The position numbers and the translations under genes are program-made. A DNA stretch of 6,613 bases from JAKORR01 sp964608495 (GTDB lineage: Bacteria > Armatimonadota > Zipacnadia > Zipacnadales > FEN-943). Under the pieces are notes generated by a model. The model saw only the letters and a list, made by a program, of their open reading frames with translations, was not told the DNA's origin and searched no databases. The DNA is taken from positions 1 to 6,613 of the forward strand of contig CAZSOQ010000273.1 in NCBI GenBank assembly GCA_964608495.1, in the 5' to 3' direction. Positions 1 to 5,897 of the stretch are shown one piece after another. Position 1 is the first letter of the stretch; every line of letters begins with the position of its first letter.

Positions 1-934
1 TGGTGAAGCCGCCGCTGGGATGGCGGTCGTAGTTCCTGATGCTGGTCCAGTGCTGCACGAAGGAGCGCCGGTAGCTGTCGTCGCCCGTGATCCGGTACAG
101 CTCCGTGAGGGCCTGGAGGCAGTGAAGGCTCTCCCAGCGGGGCTTGGGGGTGCGGTAGAAGTCCACGCCGGCCAGCCCGGTGCGCAGGTAGTCGCCGGCC
201 GGTGGCTTCTGCCAGTCCTCGACGACCTCGCGCATCATCCGCAGGTAGCGGTCTTCGCCCGTGGCCCGGTAGAGCAGGCCCAGTCCATGGGCGATGGACA
301 TGTTCATCTCGTGGGAGCCGGCGTCCCAGACGCGGCGCTGGGTGTTCAGAAAGGTCTGGCACACGAGGTCGGCGGCCCGCCGCGCGCCGGCGAGCGCGGT
401 CTCGTCGCCCGTGTCCGCGTACCACGTCAGCAGCGCCCGGATGGCGTGGTAGTGGCCCCACAGGTCCCAGTGGCCGAGCAGCCTCTCCTCGCGGGGGAAG
501 GGCCCCAGGTAGCCGTCGTCGGCCTGGGTGGACAGGAAGTCCGCGATGACCTGGGCCACCAGGGGCTCGAGCCGCGGATCGTCGGTCATGCGGCAGGCCT
601 GGGCGGCAGAGAGCAGGTACTTGCCGATGAACTCGCCCGCCCAGGGCACGAGGTCCGGCCGGGGGCGGCGGTCTCGCAGGCGGAACATCTCGATCATGCC
701 GGGGTTGGCCACCGGCGCCGATAGCAGCCAACAGTCCACATTGGCCTGCGCCCGCGCGCCCGTCGGGCCGGTCAGTCTCAGATGCACCTTGCCGGGCGTC
801 TCGAGGACCATAGGGCCTACCTCCTGCGGCGCTGCCGGTGCGCCTCGGGGCATCGTCGAGGCGAGGGCCAGAAGCAACAGAGGCCCGAGCCGCCACGCCC
901 GGGCCCCCTGGTTGCCGCCGGAAGCCGCGATCAT
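1..934 (-). CDS. Exported GH127/DUF1680-like glycoside hydrolase, 3' end cut by window
   Basis: My own translation of the minus strand gives 311 residues from ATG at 934, open to the window edge. The N-terminus looks like a signal peptide: arginines at 12 and 15, a hydrophobic core at about 16-26 (LGPLLLLALAS) and an Ala-Pro-Ala-Ala stretch at 32-35, so export is likely. From about residue 97 the sequence matches my memory of the alpha/alpha-barrel part of the GH127 (DUF1680, beta-L-arabinofuranosidase-like) family: PWAGEFIGKYLLSA at 97-110, QADDGYLGPF at 137-146, then HWDLWGHYHAIRALL and a helical repeat with LYRATGEDRYL and LYRITGDD. The fragment ends at DRHPSGGFT, just before where I expect the family's catalytic Glu and the Cys/Glu metal site, so activity cannot be judged. 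GH127 members release beta-L-arabinofuranose, but many DUF1680 proteins are uncharacterised. A TGAGGT motif four bases before ATG supports the start. It lies 97 bases after the binding-protein gene, probably in the same operon. Another alpha/alpha-barrel family (GH88/GH105-like) is the main alternative and fits less well. Confidence 0.78.
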   Translation of the reverse strand, partial: MIAASGGNQGARAWRLGPLLLLALASTMPRGAPAAPQEVGPMVLETPGKVHLRLTGPTGARAQANVDCWLLSAPVANPGMIEMFRLRDRRPRPDLVPWAGEFIGKYLLSAAQACRMTDDPRLEPLVAQVIADFLSTQADDGYLGPFPREERLLGHWDLWGHYHAIRALLTWYADTGDETALAGARRAADLVCQTFLNTQRRVWDAGSHEMNMSIAHGLGLLYRATGEDRYLRMMREVVEDWQKPPAGDYLRTGLAGVDFYRTPKPRWESLHCLQALTELYRITGDDSYRRSFVQHWTSIRNYDRHPSGGFT

Positions 935-938
935 GCTG

Positions 939-944
939 ACCTCA
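939..944 (-). promoter_or_regulatory. Ribosome-binding site of the GH127-like gene
   Basis: The minus strand reads TGAGGT, four bases before the ATG at 934 (GAGG is five bases away). It is a moderate Shine-Dalgarno match and supports this start codon, which also places the signal peptide correctly. Confidence 0.5.
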
Positions 945-1031
945 TCTCGTCGCTCGCACGGGCCAGGCCGGGCGCTTCTGCCTGCGGCGCGCCGCGCCGG
1001 CGGCTCGGCCGTCACGGGATCGGGCCCGCGC

Positions 1032-2084
1032 TCAGAAGTCGTAGTCGGCGATGTTGTCCCTGGTGAACCTGGCTGGCTCGCCAAGGATGACCTCGAAGGC
1101 CTTGACCTGGACGGTGCCCAGCCTGCCCGCCGCCAGCTCCGTGACGCCGGGCTTGAGGTCGCCGGTGACCAGGGCCTGTGCGGCGGCGATGGTCAGGTAG
1201 CCGAGGTCCACGGGGTTCCAGAGGATGACGGTCTTGACGGTGCCCGAATCGACCCAGGGTCTCATGCCCTTGGGGGTCGAGAGGCCCACCAGCGCGACTT
1301 TGCCGCTCTTGCCGGCCTGCTCGACAGCATCGGCCGCGCCCGGGAAGGCCACGGAGGTGATGGCGAAGATGCCGTCGAGGTCCCCGTGGGCCTTGAGCAC
1401 GTCCTGGGTCGCCTGGAAGGCAAGCTGCTGGTCCTCCTCGCTGGGCTTGGTGGCCACGACCGTCATCTTGGGGTACTTGTCCTGCCGGCGCTTGTCCATC
1501 CACTTGATCCACTCGTTCTGGTTGGCGGCGGTGAGGGAGCCGGTGACGATGGCGGTCTTGGCGTCGGGCCCGGCCTGGGCGGCCATCTCGTCCACCAGCG
1601 CGTAGCCGACGCTCTCGGGGGTGCACTGGTCCACGAAGAAGTCCCGCGCATCGCTCTCGGCGTCGGCGTCCCAGGTGAGCACCTTGATGCCCGCCTCGCG
1701 GGCCTTGCGCAGCACGGGGGCTATGGCCACGGGGTCGTTGGGCGACACGGCCACCACATCCACGCCCTGGGCGATGAAGCCGTCTATGATCTCGTTCTGC
1801 CGCTCGACCCTGTTCTCGGTGGGGCCGCTGTAGAGCAGGTTGACGCCCAGCTCCTTCGCGGCCTCCCCGGCCCCGCGCTGGCAGGCGTTGAAGTAGTCAA
1901 TGCCCTCGATCTTGGGGATCATGGCCACGGTGGGGCCTGCGGCGGCCGTCGGCCCCTGGGCCCCCGCGCCCGCGGGGGAGCCGACCTGGCCTCCAGTGTC
2001 GCGCTGCTGGCTCGGACAGCCGCCGAGCAGGAGCAGCAGGCCCAGCAGGAACAGGGTAGTGACCAGGGCTGTCAGGTACCTCAT
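1032..2084 (-). CDS. Sugar ABC transporter substrate-binding lipoprotein, RhaS/LsrB-like
   Basis: This 350-residue protein is the extracytoplasmic receptor of the sugar importer encoded just upstream. It has a lipoprotein signal: Arg2, a long Leu-rich core at 7-20, and lipobox LGGC with Cys23 as the predicted lipidated residue. A Gly/Ala/Pro-rich tether covers about 31-50. The periplasmic-binding-protein type 1 fold (Peripla_BP_4) begins at about 52 with VAMIPKIEGIDYF. Other landmarks are ELGVNLLYSGPTE (78-90), IIDGFIAQGVDVVAVSPNDP (99-118), VLTWDAD (135-141), ANQNEWIKWM (187-196), GLSTPKGMRPWV (267-278) and the C-terminus NIADYDF. These resemble the rhamnose (RhaS) and AI-2 (LsrB) binding proteins. 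By hand alignment the LsrB ligand residues are only half kept: Lys58, Asp139 and Gln189 match, while Asn188, Ile242 and Ser244 replace Asp, Pro and Ala. A sugar such as rhamnose is therefore a better guess than AI-2. Length is normal for the family. It follows the permease gene by 143 bases and has its own strong ribosome-binding site, so it may be expressed more than the membrane parts. Confidence 0.9.
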   Translation of the reverse strand: MRYLTALVTTLFLLGLLLLLGGCPSQQRDTGGQVGSPAGAGAQGPTAAAGPTVAMIPKIEGIDYFNACQRGAGEAAKELGVNLLYSGPTENRVERQNEIIDGFIAQGVDVVAVSPNDPVAIAPVLRKAREAGIKVLTWDADAESDARDFFVDQCTPESVGYALVDEMAAQAGPDAKTAIVTGSLTAANQNEWIKWMDKRRQDKYPKMTVVATKPSEEDQQLAFQATQDVLKAHGDLDGIFAITSVAFPGAADAVEQAGKSGKVALVGLSTPKGMRPWVDSGTVKTVILWNPVDLGYLTIAAAQALVTGDLKPGVTELAAGRLGTVQVKAFEVILGEPARFTRDNIADYDF

Positions 2085-2090
2085 GCCGAG

Positions 2091-2096
2091 TCCTCC
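2091..2096 (-). promoter_or_regulatory. Ribosome-binding site of the binding-protein gene
   Basis: The minus strand reads GGAGGA six bases before the ATG at 2084. This near-perfect Shine-Dalgarno fixes the start directly ahead of the lipoprotein signal. No further in-frame start upstream is needed, although the reading frame stays open for some distance. Confidence 0.75.
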
Positions 2097-2227
2097 GGTG
2101 GGGCAGGAATAACGATCCGTCTCGGCCCCCAGCGTGTCCCGGCGTGGGGAGCGCGCCCGCAGGCCCCCGTGCCACGTCGGCCTGGCGGCGTGCCGCGCGA
2201 CGTCCCTCGCCGGGTGCGGCCACCGGG

Positions 2228-3232
2228 CTATTCGGCGGCCGGGACCTGCTTCCCTGCCTCGCGCAGGCGCGCCGCCCGCATGACCCGTGACCAGGCCGAG
2301 TGCAACGCCACGGCCCCGATGAGCACGAGGCCGACGACGATGGCCTGCTGCGCATTGCCCACCTGGGCCAGGTCCATGCCGCGACGGGCGACGGCCACGA
2401 TCGCCAGGCCCAGGGCCGTGCCCCAGATCGTGCCCTCGCCGCCGCTGATACTGGCGCCGCCGAGTACGCAGGCGGTGATCACGTCGAGCTCCATCATCGT
2501 CGCCGCGTCGGCCTTGGCCGTGGACACGCGGGCCACGTAGATGACGGCGGCGATGCCCGTCAGCAGGCCCGTGCCCGTGTACGCCGCCATCTTCATGGCC
2601 GTGACGGGGACGCCAGCGAGCCGCGCGGCCGTCTCGTTGTGGCCAATCGCGTAGAGCCATCGCCCCCACACGGAGCGGCTCAGGTAGAGAGCGCTGACGA
2701 CGATGACGGCGGCGACCACGGGGAGCTGGACCGGCAGGGCCACGGGCCCGAGCCGCCAGTAGCCCTGGCCGAGGAAGAGGAAGGCCTCGGGATAGCCGTG
2801 CACCGGCTCGGCGTGGCTGAGGCCGAGGGCCAGGCCGCGGTAGAGGGCCATGGTGGCGAGGGTGACGATGAGCGGGGGCAGGCCGAGGCGGGTGACGAGG
2901 AGGCCGTTGAAGGCCCCGAGCGCGCCTCCGGCCATGACGGCGACGACGCAGGCGGTCCAGATGCTCGCGCCCGCGTCGTGCCAGGTCTTGCCCAGAAGGA
3001 CGGCGCAGAGGGCGAGCATGGAGCCCACGGAGAGGTCTATGCCGGCGGTGATGATGACGGCCGTCATCCCGACGGCTAGGAGACCGGCCTCGGCGACGAG
3101 GCGGCCGATCTCAAGCAGGTTGGCGACGCGGGGGAAGGCCGGGCTGGACAGGGCCGCCACGACGACGACGGCGACGAGCAGGACCACGAGGGCCGACTCG
3201 CGCAGGGAGGCCAGGGCACGCCAGCGGCTCAT
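2228..3232 (-). CDS. Sugar ABC transporter permease, RbsC/RhaQ-like (stand-alone subunit)
   Basis: This 334-residue inner-membrane protein of the branched-chain amino acid/ribose permease family (BPD_transp_2) forms part of the sugar channel. Hydrophobic segments are visible at about 14-29, 48-62, 70-80, 92-110, 118-137, 167-184, 217-234, 250-260, 268-283 and 297-312. Family landmarks are GMTAVIITAGIDLSVGS (55-71), LPPLIVTLATMALYRGLA (118-135), YAIGHNETAARLAGV (194-208) and ELDVITACVLGGASISGGEG (248-267). Length fits RbsC-type permeases (about 320-340). The ATG overlaps the TGA of the upstream fusion gene as ATGA, and a GGAGGAGG sits eight bases before it, so translation is probably coupled. 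It is clearly related to, but different from, the permease domain of the fusion protein. The two most likely pair as a heterodimer, as RhaP/RhaQ and LsrC/LsrD do. Confidence 0.92.
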   Translation of the reverse strand: MSRWRALASLRESALVVLLVAVVVVAALSSPAFPRVANLLEIGRLVAEAGLLAVGMTAVIITAGIDLSVGSMLALCAVLLGKTWHDAGASIWTACVVAVMAGGALGAFNGLLVTRLGLPPLIVTLATMALYRGLALGLSHAEPVHGYPEAFLFLGQGYWRLGPVALPVQLPVVAAVIVVSALYLSRSVWGRWLYAIGHNETAARLAGVPVTAMKMAAYTGTGLLTGIAAVIYVARVSTAKADAATMMELDVITACVLGGASISGGEGTIWGTALGLAIVAVARRGMDLAQVGNAQQAIVVGLVLIGAVALHSAWSRVMRAARLREAGKQVPAAE

Positions 3233-5760
3233 GGCTGCCGCCTCCTCCGGCCGAGCACGTCGGCGGAGACGGCGGCGAGGACGAGGGCGCCCTGGGCCGC
3301 CTTGTCCCAGTAGGCCGAGAGCTGCAGGAGCGTCAGGGCATTGCCCAGGACCGTCACCAGGAGGACGCCCAGGACAGTGCCGATGACCGTGCCCCGCCCG
3401 CCGAAGATGTTGGCGCCGCCGACCACAGCGCAGGTGATCACCAGCATCTCGAAGCCCAGGCCGGCGTTGCTCTGCACGGCGCTGAACCGCGCGGCGAACA
3501 TCATCGCGGCAAGGGCCAGCGCGCAGCCCATCAGGGCGAGCACGCTCGTGACGATCACCGACCCGCGCAAGCCGAGGCGCTGGGCCGAGCGCGGATTGTC
3601 GCCCCACAGGTAGACACAGCGCCCCCAGGCCGTGAAGCGCAGCACCAGCGCCATGGCCACGGCCGCGGCGACGGCGATGACCACGCCCACCGGGACCCCG
3701 GCGATCCTGCCCAGGGCGATGACGCGGAAGCTCTGCGGCAGGCCGGTGATCCATCTGCCGCCGGTGGTGTGAATCAGCAGGCCGCGGAAGACGTTCAGCG
3801 TGCCCAGGGTCACGATGATGGAGGGCAGCCGGAGCCCCACCACGGCCGCGGAGTTGAGGAGGCCGAGGAGGCATCCGACGGCCACGGTGGCCGCCATCAC
3901 GGCCGCCAGAGGCCATCCGGACACGGCCAGGCCGGCGCCGACGGCGGCGCAGAGGCCGAGCCCACTGCCCACCGAGATGTCAATGTTGCCGGTGATGATG
4001 ACGGCGGTCATCGCCAGCGCTGCGACCAGGACGTGGGAGGCGTTGCTGGCGACATCGCGCAGGTTGCCGGGCGAGAGGAACTCCGGGTTGAGCGACCCGA
4101 CCACGATCGCGAGGGCGACCAGGAACAGCGCGAGGTTCAGCTCCCGCGGCCAGGCGGGCCCGGGTCGGCGCGCGGGGCCGCGCTCGCCCCGCTGCGCGGG
4201 CTCCTCGCGCTCGTCGCTGACGCCGCCGGCGTGGCGCAGGATCGTCTCCTCATCGGCCTCGGCGCGCGACAGCTCCGCCACCAGCCTGCCGCGGTGCATC
4301 ACCAGCACGCGGTCGCACAGGCGCTGCAGCTCGGCGGCCTCGCCCGCCACGACGATGACGCCCATGCCCTGCGCGCTCAGCTCTCGCAGCAGGCGGTGGA
4401 TCTCCGCGCGCGCGGCCACGTCCACGCCCTGCGTCGGTTCGATGCTGACCAGCACACGGGGCTCGGCGGCGAGGAGCTTGGCCAGGGCCACCTTCTGCTG
4501 GTTGCCACCCGAGAGGGTGTCAACGGGCTGCTCGATGCTGGCCAGGCGAATAGCCAGCCGCCGGGTGTAGTCCTCGGCCACCGCGCGCTCGCGCGCGGTG
4601 TCAATCCACCCACCACCACTGCACAACTGCCTCAGCGCCGTCACCGTGACGTTCTCGCGCACCGACATGCCCAGCAGCAGGCTCTCGCCGTGCCTGTCCG
4701 ACGGCAGGAGGTACACGCCCGCCTTCTGAGCCGCGCGCACGGACCCGGGTTCGCAGCGCACCCCCTCGACCAGCATCTCGCCCTCGGCGGGCACGGCACC
4801 GGCCAGCGCGCGGGCCAGGAGGTCCGCGCCGCTGACCGCCAGCCCCGTGAGCCCCAGGACCTCGCCACGCCGCAGGTCGAAGCTGACGGGCTCGGTGGCG
4901 CCCAGGGCCCGCAGCTCGCGCGCCGCGAGGATCGTGTGGCCCGCGTCGCGGGCCTCAGCCACCTCGACGGCCCGGGCCTCGCCGGCCATCCTGCGCACGA
5001 GCTCCTCCTCGCTGGTCTCGGCCGTGTCCATCGTGCCGACCAAGCGGCCGTCGCGCAGGAGGGTGATCCGCTCGGTCAGCCCAAAGAGCTCGGGCAGGCG
5101 GTGGGTGATGTAGACCACGGCGTGCCCCGCGGCGCTGAGGTCGCGGATAGTGGCGAAGAGGCGCTCGGTCTCGCCCGAGGTGAGCGGCGTCGTGGGCTCG
5201 TCGAAGATGAAGAGGGTCGCCTCGTGGAGCAGCGCGCGGGCGATCTGCACCATCTGGCGGTCGGCCAGGCTCAGGGAGCCCACGGTCGCGCCCAGGGGCA
5301 CGCCGGCCCCGAGCCGCTCCATGACCTCGCGCGCCCGGCGGCGCATCTCGCCCCAGTCGAGCACGCCCCAGCGGCGGGGCCAGGTGCCCACGAAGAGGTT
5401 GTCGAGCACGGAGAGGCTGGGGAAGAGATCGGGGTGCTGCGGGACCACGGCCACGCCCCTGCTCGCGGCGGCCAGGGGCGTGAACTCCTGCAGCCGCTCA
5501 CCGGCGATCCACACCTCACCGCTGTCGGGGCGCTCCATGCCGGCCACGATGCTGACGAGGGTGGTCTTGCCGGCGCCGTTGGGCCCGATGAGCCCCCGCA
5601 CCTCGCCCGCGCGGAGGGTCAGGGACACGCCCGCCAGCGCCTGCGCGCCCGGGTACGCCTTGGTCAGCTCCCGGGTCTCGAGCAGGACCTGCGGGGTGTG
5701 GATGGCCGGAGTCGCCGTCGTCACGAGGGCAAGCTTATCGTCGGCGGGCGCGCGGCGCAA
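3229..5760 (-). CDS. Fused sugar ABC ATPase (two NBDs) and permease, RbsA-RbsC type
   Basis: One open frame encodes 843 residues that would normally be two proteins: a twin ATPase like RbsA/RhaT/LsrA (about 1-512) and an RbsC-like permease (about 541-843). NBD1 (about 26-260) has Walker A GPNGAGKT (59-66), Q-loop Gln108, a signature-like LSLADRQ (163-169), Walker B FDEPT (Asp187, Glu188) and switch His220. NBD2 (about 277-505) keeps the signature LSGGNQQ (416-422), but its Walker A is GLAVSGAD (306-313) without Lys or Arg. Its Walker B reads VSIEPT, with Ile440 in place of Asp, and no switch His is seen. The membrane part carries ALAMTAVIITGNIDISVGS (581-599), LPSIIVTLGTLNVFRGLL (645-662), a Trp-Gly-Asp-Asn-Pro motif (719-723) and EMLVITCAVVGGANIFGGRG (771-790). 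A charged, Pro/Arg-rich linker (about 511-540) joins the halves, and no ATG, GTG or TTG codon lies in frame between residues 495 and 552. I chose TTG at 5760 because AAGGAG precedes it by eight bases. GTG at 5724 (831 residues) is the alternative but has no visible ribosome-binding site. It drives import of the sugar presented by the lipoprotein receptor. Confidence 0.9.
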   Translation of the reverse strand: MRRAPADDKLALVTTATPAIHTPQVLLETRELTKAYPGAQALAGVSLTLRAGEVRGLIGPNGAGKTTLVSIVAGMERPDSGEVWIAGERLQEFTPLAAASRGVAVVPQHPDLFPSLSVLDNLFVGTWPRRWGVLDWGEMRRRAREVMERLGAGVPLGATVGSLSLADRQMVQIARALLHEATLFIFDEPTTPLTSGETERLFATIRDLSAAGHAVVYITHRLPELFGLTERITLLRDGRLVGTMDTAETSEEELVRRMAGEARAVEVAEARDAGHTILAARELRALGATEPVSFDLRRGEVLGLTGLAVSGADLLARALAGAVPAEGEMLVEGVRCEPGSVRAAQKAGVYLLPSDRHGESLLLGMSVRENVTVTALRQLCSGGGWIDTARERAVAEDYTRRLAIRLASIEQPVDTLSGGNQQKVALAKLLAAEPRVLVSIEPTQGVDVAARAEIHRLLRELSAQGMGVIVVAGEAAELQRLCDRVLVMHRGRLVAELSRAEADEETILRHAGGVSDEREEPAQRGERGPARRPGPAWPRELNLALFLVALAIVVGSLNPEFLSPGNLRDVASNASHVLVAALAMTAVIITGNIDISVGSGLGLCAAVGAGLAVSGWPLAAVMAATVAVGCLLGLLNSAAVVGLRLPSIIVTLGTLNVFRGLLIHTTGGRWITGLPQSFRVIALGRIAGVPVGVVIAVAAAVAMALVLRFTAWGRCVYLWGDNPRSAQRLGLRGSVIVTSVLALMGCALALAAMMFAARFSAVQSNAGLGFEMLVITCAVVGGANIFGGRGTVIGTVLGVLLVTVLGNALTLLQLSAYWDKAAQGALVLAAVSADVLGRRRRQP
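3241..3248 (-). promoter_or_regulatory. Ribosome-binding site of the second permease, inside the upstream gene
   Basis: The minus strand reads GGAGGAGG eight bases before the ATG at 3232. The motif lies in the last codons of the fusion gene, where it encodes part of the RRRRQP C-terminus. With the ATGA stop/start overlap this indicates translational coupling. Confidence 0.8.
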
Positions 5761-5768
5761 GCTGCGCG

Positions 5769-5774
5769 CTCCTT
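5769..5774 (-). promoter_or_regulatory. Ribosome-binding site that favours the TTG start of the fusion gene
   Basis: The minus strand reads AAGGAG eight bases before an in-frame TTG at 5760. The only other plausible start, GTG at 5724, has no purine-rich motif at a useful distance. On this basis the protein begins with MRRAPADDK. A small inverted repeat (GCGCA-AGC-TGCGC, 5755-5767) covers the TTG. In RNA it could form a five-pair hairpin between the Shine-Dalgarno and the coding region. Confidence 0.55.
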
Positions 5775-5897
5775 CCCCCTGCGCGCCCGGGCCTCGACCC
5801 CATCGTCGCCTGCAGCATCGTCGCGGTCGGCCAGGAGTCCGACTAGCCTTGAGCGCTCGGTGCCAAGGCGGGGGCTCCCGGTGGCACGCCTCGCCCG

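Noticed and set aside
984..995. Perfect 12-base palindrome GCGGCGCGCCGC between the binding-protein and GH127 genes
   Set aside because: It is made only of G and C in a GC-rich spacer, has no T-tract after it and no second copy that I saw. Chance is a sufficient explanation, so I do not call a terminator or operator.
2106..2118. AT-richer, roughly palindromic patch GGATCGTTATTCC (minus strand) as a promoter or operator
   Set aside because: Symmetry is imperfect and no spaced -35/-10 pair is visible. It is mentioned only as a place to look for a transcript start.
528..2540. Plus-strand open frame of 670 codons opposite the GH127, binding-protein and permease genes
   Set aside because: It crosses three well-supported minus-strand genes and their spacers, shows low-complexity composition and no family motif. 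It is a GC-driven shadow.
2085..2669. N-terminal extension of the binding-protein frame starting near 2669 (545 residues)
   Set aside because: The extension overlaps the permease gene in another frame and is Arg/Gly/His-rich. The lipoprotein signal and a GGAGGA six bases away fix the start at 2084.
5826..5843. Inverted repeat GTCGG/CCGAC with an eight-base loop in the sulfatase-transporter spacer
   Set aside because: The stem is only five pairs and no T-run follows on the minus strand, so there is no support for a terminator.
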